13,365 bases of DNA from an uncultured Rubellimicrobium sp. (GCA_902805995.1 CADCUU010000285.1:1-13365); one strand, 5' to 3'; shown: positions 1-6,810, counted from the stretch's first letter. The notes: generated from the sequence alone by a model not told the origin. A program made the numbers and translations.

Positions 1-429
1 GAAGAGTTCGCCGCCCCGGAGGCCGCCGCGCATGAAGACGTTGCTCCAGACCGTGAAGAAGGTCTCGGGGAGGGCGGCGGCCTCGGCGAGGGAGAGGCCC
101 TGCGGCACGGGGAGGCAGTGGGCGGCGGGGGCCAGGGCGTATTCGGCGTAGCCGCCGCCAGGGAGGAGGGCGCAGACCTGGTCGCCCACAGCCCAGTCCG
201 TGACGCCGGGGCCCAGGGCTTCGACGGTGCCCGCGCCCTCAAGCCCGGGGAGGTCGGAGGCGCCGGGGGGCGGGGCATAGGCGCCCGCGCGCTGGAGCGC
301 GTCAGGACGGTTCACGCCCGCATAGGCGAGACGGAGGCGGACCTCGCCCGGGCCGGGCTCCGGGGTGGGACGCTGGGCGGGGGTCAGGACCTCCGGGCCG
401 CCGGGGCGGCTGATCTCGATGGCGCGCAT
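1..429 (-). CDS. NAD(P)H quinone oxidoreductase, PIG3/zeta-crystallin type (N-terminal part, cut by left edge)
   Basis: The first 143 residues are present; the C-terminal part lies beyond the left edge. The protein opens MRAIEISRPGGPEVL and continues with GEVRLRLAYAGVNRPDALQR (about residues 28-47), the GroES-like N-terminal domain of zinc-independent quinone oxidoreductases in the MDR superfamily. Residues 60-87 (LPGLEGAGTVEALGPGV, then a GD pair) fit the same family, as does LPETFFTVWSNVF at 120-132. The family uses NADPH to reduce quinones or other activated carbonyls; PIG3-like members are cytosolic. Cofactor-binding motifs would be further on and cannot be checked. The stop codon of the COQ9-family gene overlaps an ATGATG doublet. 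The second ATG (429) is chosen because it gives the usual MRAIE opening and better spacing from GAGG; the first ATG (432) adds one Met. The overlap implies co-transcription with the COQ9 gene. Family is secure, exact substrate is not. Confidence 0.88.
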   Translation of the reverse strand, partial: MRAIEISRPGGPEVLTPAQRPTPEPGPGEVRLRLAYAGVNRPDALQRAGAYAPPPGASDLPGLEGAGTVEALGPGVTDWAVGDQVCALLPGGGYAEYALAPAAHCLPVPQGLSLAEAAALPETFFTVWSNVFMRGGLRGGELF

Positions 430-1139
430 CATTCCTCGGGCTTCCAGCCGCCGGGGAGGTCGGAGGGGCGCGAGGGCGCGCGGATCTGGCCCATGATCCA
501 GCCCAGCGGGCGGGCGATGGGGCCCAGGACGGGGTTGTCGCGGGCGCCGGCCTTCCACTTCTCGAAGGCCATGACGCCGTCGATGCGGCGGTCGATGAAG
601 GCGCGCGTGCGGTGGAGGTCGGGCGAGTCGTCGCCCAGCCGGTAGAGGACCACGGAAGCCAGCACCGCCGACAGCGTCGCGCGCTTGGAGTACCAGTTGC
701 CGTCGCGCGAGGTGTCGCCCAAGGCCGTCCAGATCGCGTCGGCGGTTTCCCACAGGAGGCGCGCGCCCAGGGCCGCGTGGCCGGGCAGCGCGAAGAGCGA
801 GGCGGAGCGGCGCAGGGCCTCGCGTTCGGGCAGGGCGCTCATGCGGGCCTTGAGGGCGAAGGCGATGCGGTCGCGCATCTTCATGGAGGACAGGTCGGCG
901 GCGTGCAGGGCCTCGAGCATGAGACGGTCGCCCTGGCGGTGCCATTCCACCGCGAGGTCGAGCGCGCCACGCGGGGCGGCGGCCCGCGCCTCGGCCAGGG
1001 TCACCTCCACCTCCTGGGCGGCGCTGGCGAAGGCGCGGTCCGACCAGCCGTCGAAGGGCACATGGGGCAGGATCGCGCGCAGGAGCGCCGCGCGGGTCGG
1101 ATCGGTGCCGAAGTCGGTCGCCGGGTCGCTGTCGATCAT
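429..1139 (-). CDS. COQ9 family ubiquinone biosynthesis protein
   Basis: The product is 236 residues. The diagnostic COQ9 stretch is at about 131-171: ETADAIWTALGD, then TSRDGNWYSKRATLSAVLAS and a YRLGDDS tail. The N-terminal half (residues 11-60) is helical and resembles the TetR-like fold of COQ9 proteins. COQ9 is a lipid-binding accessory factor that presents ubiquinone intermediates to the COQ7-type hydroxylase; bacterial members are presumed to do the same, which is family knowledge and not shown here. The frame stays open upstream to an ATG at 1214, but that extension would cover the rpsU promoter. The ATG at 1139 has GGGGGAAG five bases upstream and gives the family-like MIDSDP start, so I prefer it. 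It is divergent from rpsU, and its TGA overlaps the start of the quinone oxidoreductase gene, which suggests a quinone-related operon. Confidence 0.92.
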   Translation of the reverse strand: MIDSDPATDFGTDPTRAALLRAILPHVPFDGWSDRAFASAAQEVEVTLAEARAAAPRGALDLAVEWHRQGDRLMLEALHAADLSSMKMRDRIAFALKARMSALPEREALRRSASLFALPGHAALGARLLWETADAIWTALGDTSRDGNWYSKRATLSAVLASVVLYRLGDDSPDLHRTRAFIDRRIDGVMAFEKWKAGARDNPVLGPIARPLGWIMGQIRAPSRPSDLPGGWKPEE

Positions 1140-1164
1140 CTTGTCTTCCCCCTTGGGCCATGAC

Positions 1165-1193
1165 TGGACAGCCGGGCCCTCCCTTGCTATAGG
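1165..1193 (+). promoter_or_regulatory. sigma70-like promoter for rpsU
   Basis: A -35 box TGGACA (1165-1170, five of six to TTGACA) and a -10 box TATAGG (1188-1193) are separated by exactly 17 bases. The -10 box ends 55 bases before the rpsU ATG. It is the clearest promoter-like sequence in the window and points into rpsU. It lies within the 109-bp gap to the divergent COQ9 gene. Transcription start is unproven. Confidence 0.6.
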
Positions 1194-1248
1194 GCGGCCC
1201 TCCTGCATTGCCATGCGAAACCCTCAACCCGAAAGGTGGTGAATACCG

Positions 1249-1455
1249 ATGCAGGTTTCCGTCCGCGACAACAACGTCGACCAAGCGCTCCGTGCGCTCA
1301 AGAAGAAGTTGCAGCGCGAAGGCGTGTTCCGCGAAATGAAGCTCAAGCAGCATTTCGAGAAGCCGTCCGAGAAGAAGGCGCGTGAGAAGGCCGAGGCGAT
1401 CCGTCGCCAGCGCAAGCTCGCCCGCAAGAAGCTCCAGCGCGAAGGGCTCCTCTGA
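1249..1455 (+). CDS. rpsU: 30S ribosomal protein S21
   Basis: The product is 68 residues and full length for the family. It opens [20 protein letters not shown] and continues with the conserved [20 protein letters not shown] segment and a strongly basic C-terminal helix ([19 protein letters not shown]). S21 binds the small ribosomal subunit near the 3' end of 16S rRNA and helps in initiation with natural mRNAs. The ribosome binding site is AAGGTGGT (1232-1239), nine bases before the ATG. The gene is flanked by its own promoter (1165-1193) and an intrinsic terminator (1485-1521), so it appears monocistronic, unlike the rpsU-dnaG-rpoD arrangement of enterobacteria. Codon choice is less extreme in G at third positions and richer in AAG than the neighbours, as expected for a highly expressed basic protein. 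Confidence 0.98.
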   Translation: MQVSVRDNNVDQALRALKKKLQREGVFREMKLKQHFEKPSEKKAREKAEAIRRQRKLARKKLQREGLL

Positions 1456-1484
1456 GCTCACACGCCGCTCTGGTGTGACAGAAG

Positions 1485-1521
1485 CCCCCGGGAGCCCCGT
1501 GCTCCGGGGGTTTTTCGTTTT
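1485..1521 (+). terminator. intrinsic terminator after rpsU
   Basis: The stem pairs CCCCC (1485-1489) with GGGGG (1506-1510) and GGAGC (1491-1495) with GCTCC (1501-1505). G1490 is bulged and the loop is CCCGT. TTTTT follows at 1511-1515, then CGTTTT. The opposite strand has no U-run after the stem, so it should act only on rpsU transcripts. A smaller hairpin, TCACAC (1458-1463) with GTGTGA (1473-1478), lies between the stop codon and this terminator. Confidence 0.9.
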
Positions 1522-1530
1522 CGGGGGCCA

Positions 1531-1591
1531 GGTCTGTCTGGCTCGGTCTTGGGCGGTTCAGGTCTGTGCGGTTCAGATCTGTGCGGTTCAG
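1531..1591. repeat. degenerate 15-bp tandem repeat overlapping the stop of the HAD gene
   Basis: Two complete 15-base units, GGTTCAGGTCTGTGC (1555-1569) and GGTTCAGATCTGTGC (1570-1584), differ at one base and are followed by a partial unit GGTTCAG (1585-1591). Looser copies of the GGTCTGT and GGTCTTGGGC parts extend left to 1531. The rightmost partial unit contains the TGA stop of the minus-strand HAD gene. Because the unit is five codons long, each copy places another in-frame TGA after that stop. Confidence 0.75.
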
Positions 1592-2241
1592 TCGGGCAGC
1601 AGGCCGGCCCAGGCGGCGCCTTCGAGCAGGGTGGGCGCGACGTGGTGGGCGTGGGCGCCGCGAGTCGGGTGGAGGTCGGGGACCTGCACCACCGTGAGGC
1701 CCGCCGCATGGGCCGCGCGGGCGCCGGTCTCGCTGTCCTCGAAGGCCAGGCAGCGGGCGGGCGGGATGCCCAGGCGCTCGGCGGCAAGGAGGTAGGCGTC
1801 GGGGGCGGGCTTGGGGCTCGCCACGTCGTCGAAGGTGACGACCGTGCGGAAGTGCGGCAGGAGGTTCGCGCCTTCGAGCTTTTCCGCCGCGGGGCCCCGG
1901 CGGGAGGAGGTGGCGAGCGCGAGGGGGATGTTCGCCGCGCCCAAGCGCTCCAGAAGCTCCAGCGCGCCGGGCTTGATGGGGATGCCTGCCGCGAAGCGCT
2001 GGGTGCAGAGGCGGTCCCACTCCGCCAGGAAGCCCGTGTATTCGACGGTCACGCCCGTATGCTCCTCGATGAGGCGGGCGCGGTTGCGGTCGTCGATCCC
2101 CGCGAGGCTTTCGAAGAAGGCGAGGCCCACGGGGAAGCCCAGATTGGCGCAGGCTTCGGCCCCCGCCGTGTTGCAGAGCGCCTCGGTGTCGATCAGCGTG
2201 CCGTCGAGATCGAAGATCACGGCGTCGAAGCGGGCGGCCAT
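1588..2241 (-). CDS. HAD superfamily phosphatase (beta-phosphoglucomutase/phosphoglycolate phosphatase-like)
   Basis: The product is 217 residues with all four HAD motifs. Motif I is DLDGT at 11-15 (nucleophile D11, acid/base D13). Motif II is the T111/S112 pair in LALATSSRR. Motif III is K144 in ASPKPAPDAY. Motif IV is FEDSETG at 167-173, with E168/D169 for Mg2+. The helical cap lies between motifs I and II (about residues 18-90), as in subfamily IA enzymes. Such proteins hydrolyse small phosphate esters or isomerise hexose phosphates in the cytoplasm; the substrate cannot be read from sequence. The ribosome binding site GGAGGTG lies five bases before the ATG. The gene starts 61 bp after the stop of the cpdB-like gene on the same strand, so the two may be co-transcribed. 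The last codons run into the tandem repeat at 1531-1591. Confidence 0.93.
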   Translation of the reverse strand: MAARFDAVIFDLDGTLIDTEALCNTAGAEACANLGFPVGLAFFESLAGIDDRNRARLIEEHTGVTVEYTGFLAEWDRLCTQRFAAGIPIKPGALELLERLGAANIPLALATSSRRGPAAEKLEGANLLPHFRTVVTFDDVASPKPAPDAYLLAAERLGIPPARCLAFEDSETGARAAHAAGLTVVQVPDLHPTRGAHAHHVAPTLLEGAAWAGLLPD

Positions 2242-2302
2242 GCGGCACCTCCGGGAGTGTGGTCGGGGCTGGATAGCCGGGGGCGCCGGGGACTGTCGAG
2301 GG

Positions 2303-4165
2303 TCAGAGGTTCATCCGGAAGCGCAGGAAGCCATCGGCCGTAGCGTCCAGGGGCTCGACCGTGCGGTCCCGGGCGGCAAGGCCCTCGGCGCCCGGGCTGC
2401 TGTCGAACCAGGCGGTGGCGCCCGGGACGGGGACAAAGCCCCAGCCCGGACGGTTGGCGGGGCGAAGAGGGGCGGAGCGGACATGGGCGAGCACGATGTC
2501 GCGGTTGGAGATCCGGGTGCGCAGGATGAGCCGCGCCTGCCTGACCGCGAGGAAGCCGCCGCCGAGGCCCAGGCGGTAGCTGCTGGTGGCGAGGACGAAG
2601 CGGTCGGAATCCCTGACCGGCCGCCCGTCGTGGCAGAGATTCCGTACGCGGCTCGCGCCGGGATCGCGCAGCCGTCCGTCGGGGGTGGTCCGGGGCGGGC
2701 GGGTGAGGTCGAAGTCCCAGGTCAGCCCGTCGAGGACGTCGAAGTTGTAGGACGGGACATCCGGGTCGAGGAGCGGCTGGTCGGGCTGGCCGGGGACGAG
2801 GGTGCGGAACAGGGCGGCGCTGCGTTCGAGCCAGCCGCGCAGGGCGTCGCCCCGGATCTCCAGCAGGCAGAAGGTGTTGGGGTGGATGTAGAGGTCGGCG
2901 GCCTGGCGCAGCGCCAGGGGCCCGGGCGGGATGTCGATGTAGTTGCGCGGCCCCGCGCGCCCGCCGGCCTTGAAGGGGGTCACGGTGCAGATGATCGGCA
3001 GGTCGGCCTCGGGCCGTCCCTGGAGGAGGCGCCGGGCTTCCTCTCTCTTGGCGTCGGCGACGACGGCCAGCGCGGCGCAGGGGGCCACAAGGGAGAAGTA
3101 GCTCTGGAGAGGCACCTCGGTCCGGCCGATGGGCCTGCGGGCGAGGTCGAGGAGGCGCTGGTGCGCCGAGGCGACGCTGGCCGCCACGCGGTGGTCCACG
3201 GGTGTCGTGGGGGGCACCGGGATGGCGCGGACGGCGTGGGCAGCCACCGTCCAGGCGCCGCCCGCGTCCTTGCGCAGCCACAGGTCGATCACGCCCACAT
3301 GGCTGCCAAAGGCGCCGGGCTGCACCGCGGGCCGTCCATGGAGCGTGCCGCGCTGCGGGTCGATGCCGCCCGAGGCTGGCCAGGAAGGGTCGGGGAAGAC
3401 GAGGTGGGTGTGGCCGAGGACGAGGGCGTCCACCCCGGGCACGGCCGCGAGGGGGAGGGCCGCGTTCTCCATGCCGGGGAGAGGACGTGCGCCGCCGATG
3501 CCGGAGTGGCAGAGCGCGACGACGAGGTCGGCGCCCGCCTCGCGCAGGCGGGGGACCTCCTCCCGCGCGGCGGCGACGATGTCCTGGGTCTCGATCCGGC
3601 CGTCGAGCGTCAGGGCGTTCCAGGTGGCGGTCTGCGGGGGCCCGAGGCCCAGGATGCCGATGCGCAGGTCGTGGATCTGGCCGTCGGAGCCCTGCACCTC
3701 CCTCGGGAGGAGGGTCCAGGGGTCGGCCAGGGGCGGGCCGTCGCCGGCGCGCAGGTTGGCGGAGACGAGGGGAAAGGCGGCCTCGGCCATGACGGCGCGC
3801 AGGTAGGGGAAGCCGCGGTCGAATTCGTGGTTGCCCAGCGTGCCGGCGTCGAAGCCCAGCGCGTTCATGGCGGCGATCATCGGATGCGAGGCCCCGCCGC
3901 TGACCGCGCGACGTTCGGCCGCGATGAGCTCGGACAGGAGGCTGCCTTCGAGGAAGTCGCCGTTGTCGAGAAGGAGGCAGGCGCCCGAGGCCTCGTCCCG
4001 CAGGGCGCGTATCAGGTGCGCGGCCTGCGCGAGGCCCGTGGCCGGGCGCGGCCGGTCGGCGTAGTAGTCGTAGGGCAGGAGGTGCACGTGAAGGTCGGTC
4101 GTGGCGATGAGGCGCAGATGCGCCGTCACCGGGGAAACCCCTGACCCTTCCTGAGCGTCCTTCAT
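2303..4165 (-). CDS. cpdB: 2',3'-cyclic-nucleotide 2'-phosphodiesterase/3'-nucleotidase (5'-nucleotidase family)
   Basis: The product is 620 residues. The N-terminal metallophosphatase domain carries the metal-ligand motifs in order: TDLHVH (D24, H26), NGDFLEG (68-74, D70), GNHEFDRG (111-118), H220 in ALCHSGIGG, and GHTH (251-254). The C-terminal 5'-nucleotidase domain contains IHPNTFCLLEIRGDALRGWL (427-446) and SYNFDVLDGLTWDFDLTRP (472-490), very like CpdB, where this domain binds the nucleobase. CpdB hydrolyses 2',3'-cyclic nucleotides and 3'-nucleotides, normally in the periplasm. Here no signal peptide precedes the first motif: the N-terminus is the polar MKDAQEGSGVSPVTAHLRL. The chosen ATG (4165) has AGGGGA just upstream. 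The frame continues to 4855, but that extension would overlap nudC; an in-frame ATG at 4213 would add 16 polar residues and still no signal. The gene is divergent from nudC and upstream of the HAD gene, suggesting nucleotide salvage. Confidence 0.9.
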   Translation of the reverse strand: MKDAQEGSGVSPVTAHLRLIATTDLHVHLLPYDYYADRPRPATGLAQAAHLIRALRDEASGACLLLDNGDFLEGSLLSELIAAERRAVSGGASHPMIAAMNALGFDAGTLGNHEFDRGFPYLRAVMAEAAFPLVSANLRAGDGPPLADPWTLLPREVQGSDGQIHDLRIGILGLGPPQTATWNALTLDGRIETQDIVAAAREEVPRLREAGADLVVALCHSGIGGARPLPGMENAALPLAAVPGVDALVLGHTHLVFPDPSWPASGGIDPQRGTLHGRPAVQPGAFGSHVGVIDLWLRKDAGGAWTVAAHAVRAIPVPPTTPVDHRVAASVASAHQRLLDLARRPIGRTEVPLQSYFSLVAPCAALAVVADAKREEARRLLQGRPEADLPIICTVTPFKAGGRAGPRNYIDIPPGPLALRQAADLYIHPNTFCLLEIRGDALRGWLERSAALFRTLVPGQPDQPLLDPDVPSYNFDVLDGLTWDFDLTRPPRTTPDGRLRDPGASRVRNLCHDGRPVRDSDRFVLATSSYRLGLGGGFLAVRQARLILRTRISNRDIVLAHVRSAPLRPANRPGWGFVPVPGATAWFDSSPGAEGLAARDRTVEPLDATADGFLRFRMNL

Positions 4166-4222
4166 GCCATCGTCCCCTGCGCGGCGTTCGCCGCACCTTA
4201 GGGTTGCATTCATCGTAAGGCC

Positions 4223-4232
4223 TGCAATTGCA
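4223..4232. promoter_or_regulatory. palindrome in the cpdB/nudC divergent promoter region
   Basis: The 97-bp gap between the two divergent starts is clearly AT-richer than its surroundings and contains the perfect palindrome TGCAATTGCA. A related TTGCAT lies at 4204-4209. The symmetry would suit a dimeric regulator or overlapping -35 boxes (TTGCA on both strands), but no convincing -10 boxes could be paired with it. Function is speculative. Confidence 0.25.
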
Positions 4233-4262
4233 AGCTGGAAGTTCGTGATCGGAGTGATCGTC

Positions 4263-5168
4263 ATGGAAGCTGCGGAGTCTGTCACCTTTGGGGGATCGGG
4301 GCTCGATCGCGCCGCGGAGCTGCGGGGCGATCCGGCCGCGCTTGCGGCTCTGCGCGGGCGGGAGGGTGCGCGGATCGTGCTGCTGCGGCGGGGCGAGCTG
4401 CTGGTCGAGGGCGGGGAAGAGGCGCCGCGCCTTGCCCGGCTGGGCCTGTCCGACCCGCTCGCGGAGGGGGGCGAGGCGGTGTTCCTTGGGCGCGAGGGGG
4501 ACGGGGAGGGCGTCTGGGCCATGGAGGTGCCGGGCGAGGCTGTCGCCGGGGAGGGGCGGCGCTGGGGCGAGCTGCGGTCGGTGATGGCCGGGCTGTCGCC
4601 GCGCGACGCGGAGCTGGCGGCCATGGCCAAGGCGGTGGGGGGTTGGCACGAGAGCCACGGCTTCTGCGCGGGCTGCGGGGCGCGGAGCGTCATCTCCCAG
4701 GGTGGGTGGCGGCGCGACTGCCCGGCCTGCGGGCGGCAGCATTTCCCGCGCACGGACCCCGTCGTCATCATGCTGGTGACGCGGGGCAACCGGGTGCTGC
4801 TGGGGCGGTCGCCGGGCTGGCCGGAGGGGATGTTCTCGCTCCTCGCGGGGTTCATCGACCCCGGCGAGACGGTGGAGGCCGCGGTGCGGCGCGAGGTCTG
4901 GGAGGAGGCGGGGGTGCGCGTGGGACGGGTGGGCTACCTCGCGAGCCAGCCCTGGCCGTTTCCCGCGTCGCTCATGCTCGGCTGCCGGGGGGAGGCGCTG
5001 AGCGAGGAGATCGTGGTGGACCCGAAGGAGCTGGAGGCGGCGCTCTGGGTCGGGCGGGAGCGGCTGCTGCGGATCTTCATGGGGCAGGACCCGGAGATCC
5101 GCGCGCCGCGCCATGGGGCGATCGCCGCGTTCCTGTTGCGGGCCTGGCTGGCGGACCGGCTGGACTGA
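4263..5168 (+). CDS. nudC: NADH/NAD+ pyrophosphatase, Nudix hydrolase with zinc ribbon
   Basis: The product is 301 residues. A variable N-terminal domain is followed by a zinc ribbon with C135/C138 (CAGC) and C153/C156 (CPAC). The Nudix box follows: G196, E202, R210-E211 and E214-E215-x-G217, matching GX5EX7REUXEEXGU. Downstream is the NudC signature SQPWPFP (228-234), which separates NADH pyrophosphatases from other Nudix enzymes. NudC cleaves NAD(H) to NMN(H) and AMP; it also removes NAD caps from RNA in E. coli. All catalytic residues are intact. An earlier in-frame ATG (4164) would overlap the cpdB start and add a non-family extension. The ATG at 4263 has GGAG eight bases upstream and is preferred. 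The gene is convergent with pheA, only 25 bp away, and divergent from the cpdB-like gene, another nucleotide-cleaving enzyme. Confidence 0.95.
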   Translation: MEAAESVTFGGSGLDRAAELRGDPAALAALRGREGARIVLLRRGELLVEGGEEAPRLARLGLSDPLAEGGEAVFLGREGDGEGVWAMEVPGEAVAGEGRRWGELRSVMAGLSPRDAELAAMAKAVGGWHESHGFCAGCGARSVISQGGWRRDCPACGRQHFPRTDPVVIMLVTRGNRVLLGRSPGWPEGMFSLLAGFIDPGETVEAAVRREVWEEAGVRVGRVGYLASQPWPFPASLMLGCRGEALSEEIVVDPKELEAALWVGRERLLRIFMGQDPEIRAPRHGAIAAFLLRAWLADRLD

Positions 5169-5193
5169 GCGTCGGCCGCTGGTCGGCCCCCGG

Positions 5194-6030
5194 TCAGACC
5201 TCGTGGCGGGGGCGGCGGGCGGGGTAGACGCCCATTTGCCGCACCGTGTCGGAAAAGTAGCGCAGCTCCTCCAGGGCGCGGGCGAGGGCGGGGTCTTCGG
5301 GGTGGCCCTCGACCTCGGCGTAGAACTGCGCGGCCTGGAAGGCGCCGCCGACGAGGTAGGATTCGAGCTTGGTGACGTTCACGCCGTTGGTCGCGAAGCC
5401 GCCCAGCGCCTTGTAGAGCGCGGCGGGGATGTTGCGGACGCGGAAGACGAGGCTCGTCATCATGCCGATGTCGCCGCGGCGGGAGAGGTCGGCCTCGCGC
5501 GACATGACAAGGAAGCGGGTGGTGTTGCCCTCCTGGTCCTCTACGTCGCGGGCAAGGACGTCGAGGCCGTAGGCCTGGGCCGCGACCTCGGAGGCGAGGG
5601 CCCCCTCGGCGGGGTCGCCCAGATGGGCCACCTCGCGGGCGCCGGCGGCGTTGTCGGACCAGGCCAGGGTCTGGAGGCCGTGGCTGCGGACGAAGCCGCG
5701 TGCCTGGCCCAGAAGGATCCCCATGCCCCGGACGCGGCGGAGGTCTCCGATGCGCGCGCCCCGGACGCCCAGGACGGAGATGTGGACGGGCAGGAACACC
5801 TCGTCCACGATGTGGAGGCCGCTGTCGGGCAGGAGCTGGTGGACGTCGGCCACGCGCCCGTAGGTCGAGTTCTCCACCGCGATCATGCCGAGATCGGCCG
5901 CGCCGGAGCGCACGGCCTCCAGGGCGTCCTCGAAGCCGGGGCATGGGAGGGGGTCGAAGTTCGGACGCGCCTCCCGGCAGGCCTGATGGCCGTAGGCGCC
6001 GATCTCTCCCTGGAAGGCGATGCTGGGCAT
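5194..6030 (-). CDS. pheA: prephenate dehydratase with C-terminal ACT domain
   Basis: The product is 278 residues. It converts prephenate to phenylpyruvate in phenylalanine synthesis. It begins MPSIAFQGEIGAYGHQAC. The catalytic domain shows GMIAVENSTYGRV (48-60) and the hallmark NTTRF (169-173), whose TRF is needed for activity. The ACT domain (about 190-275) contains NGVNVTKLESYLVGGAFQAAQFYAEVEGHP, written here in two parts: NGVNVTKLES (215-224) and YLVGGAFQAAQFYAEVEGHP (225-244). This resembles the phenylalanine-binding site of feedback-inhibited enzymes. There is no fused chorismate mutase, unlike E. coli PheA. The frame is open up to 6201, overlapping the cytochrome gene. The ATG at 6030 is preferred because AAGGAAG lies six bases upstream and it gives the family N-terminus. 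The usual conserved histidine/proline segment near residue 100 reads RVRGMGILLGQ, which is atypical. The gene is divergent from the cytochrome c gene. Confidence 0.95.
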   Translation of the reverse strand: MPSIAFQGEIGAYGHQACREARPNFDPLPCPGFEDALEAVRSGAADLGMIAVENSTYGRVADVHQLLPDSGLHIVDEVFLPVHISVLGVRGARIGDLRRVRGMGILLGQARGFVRSHGLQTLAWSDNAAGAREVAHLGDPAEGALASEVAAQAYGLDVLARDVEDQEGNTTRFLVMSREADLSRRGDIGMMTSLVFRVRNIPAALYKALGGFATNGVNVTKLESYLVGGAFQAAQFYAEVEGHPEDPALARALEELRYFSDTVRQMGVYPARRPRHEV

Positions 6031-6175
6031 GGCGGACTTCCTTCTTTCGGCGGGCTGTCGCAGCGCGGTCATGCCGCACCCCCGCTCGCTGTGTCGTGGG
6101 GCGCCTACACCTTGCGGAAGGGAGGCGGAAGCGCGTAAGTGGCGCCGGACACAGGCCTCGGGGACAAGACGCGAC

Positions 6176-6718
6176 ATGTTCGACACGATGACCCTCACCA
6201 AGATCGTCGGCGGCTTCTGCGGCGCGCTGCTGGTCTTCCTGCTTGGCGGCTGGCTGGCCCAGGTCGTCTACGGGACCGGCGAGACGGCGCATGCCGAGGG
6301 CGAGGAAGTCCACCAGGCCTACATCATCCCCGTCGAGGGCGGTGAGGGCGAGGGCGAGCCCGAAGTGAGCGCCGAGGAGCGCTTGGCCGAGTTCCAGACC
6401 GCCTTCGCGAGCGCCGACGCCGCCGCGGGCGAGGGCGAGTTCCGTCCCTGCGCCGCCTGCCATTCGCTGGCCGCCGGCGAGAACAAGACCGGCCCGACCC
6501 TGGCCGGCGTCGTGGGTCGCCCGTCGGACTCAGTGGAAGGCTACGACTATTCCGGCGCGCTGGAGCAGGTCGTAGACGTCTGGTCGCCCGAGCACCTGAA
6601 CTTCTTCCTTGAGGCGCCGCAGGACTATGTCCCGGGCACCAAGATGAACTTCCGCGGCATCTCGGATGCGCAGGACCGCGCCAACCTGATCGCCTATCTC
6701 CAGGGCAATCCGGGCTGA
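6176..6718 (+). CDS. membrane-anchored cytochrome c (cytochrome cy/c552-like)
   Basis: The product is 180 residues. It opens MFDTMTLTKIVGG, with a single hydrophobic segment (about 8-32) that acts as an uncleaved anchor. A flexible linker rich in Glu and Gly follows (about 33-66). The class I cytochrome c domain has the haem site CAACH (C92, C95, H96), GPTLAGVVGR (106-115) and an axial methionine in GTKMNF (M157). This architecture matches cytochrome cy of Rhodobacter and Paracoccus, which carries electrons from the bc1 complex to cbb3 or aa3 oxidases, or to the photosynthetic reaction centre, while tethered in the membrane. The start at 6176 is chosen for the MFDTM opening known from relatives; the frame is open up to 6020, but that part overlaps pheA. 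The ribosome binding site is poor (GGGGA, 11 bases away), and ATG 6188 is an alternative. A terminator follows at 6744. Confidence 0.92.
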   Translation: MFDTMTLTKIVGGFCGALLVFLLGGWLAQVVYGTGETAHAEGEEVHQAYIIPVEGGEGEGEPEVSAEERLAEFQTAFASADAAAGEGEFRPCAACHSLAAGENKTGPTLAGVVGRPSDSVEGYDYSGALEQVVDVWSPEHLNFFLEAPQDYVPGTKMNFRGISDAQDRANLIAYLQGNPG

Positions 6719-6743
6719 ACGGTCCGACATCGCGCCGATCTGG

Positions 6744-6774
6744 GGGCCGCGTTCCGGGGGGAGCGCGGCCCTTT
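6744..6774 (+). terminator. intrinsic terminator after the cytochrome c gene
   Basis: GGGCCGCG (6744-6751) pairs with CGCGGCCC (6764-6771), and the stem can extend inward through TTCC/GGAG to a GGGG tetraloop, for 12 bp in all. It is followed by only a short T run (TTTG counting the bases after the stem). It lies 26 bp after the stop codon and separates the cytochrome gene from the yej operon. The short T run lowers certainty. Confidence 0.65.
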
Positions 6775-6810
6775 GTCCGTCCGGCTCACGGCGGTTCACG
6801 TAAACGCCGC

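Noticed and set aside
118..1242. Three overlapping plus-strand frames opposite the quinone oxidoreductase and COQ9 genes
   Set aside because: Arg/Gly-rich shadow products without motifs; the minus strand carries clear family sequences.
1811..4144. 777-codon plus-strand open frame
   Set aside because: It lies opposite the cpdB-like and HAD genes, whose catalytic motifs are intact. Its composition is low-complexity Gly/Ala/Arg/Glu with no domain, as expected for an antisense shadow in very GC-rich DNA.
2217..5114. 965-codon minus-strand open frame and a 850-codon version of the cpdB frame
   Set aside because: The first is a Pro/Arg-rich shadow. The second is the real cpdB frame extended upstream through nudC; the extension has no family similarity and no ribosome binding site.
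5174..5188. GGCCG-ctggt-CGGCC hairpin between the convergent nudC and pheA genes
   Set aside because: Only a five-base stem and no T run on either strand. It may help termination but cannot be called a terminator.
6112..6141. TTGCGG ... TAAGTG as promoter of the cytochrome c gene
   Set aside because: The -10 candidate matches consensus at only two bases and the spacer is 18; such matches are expected by chance.
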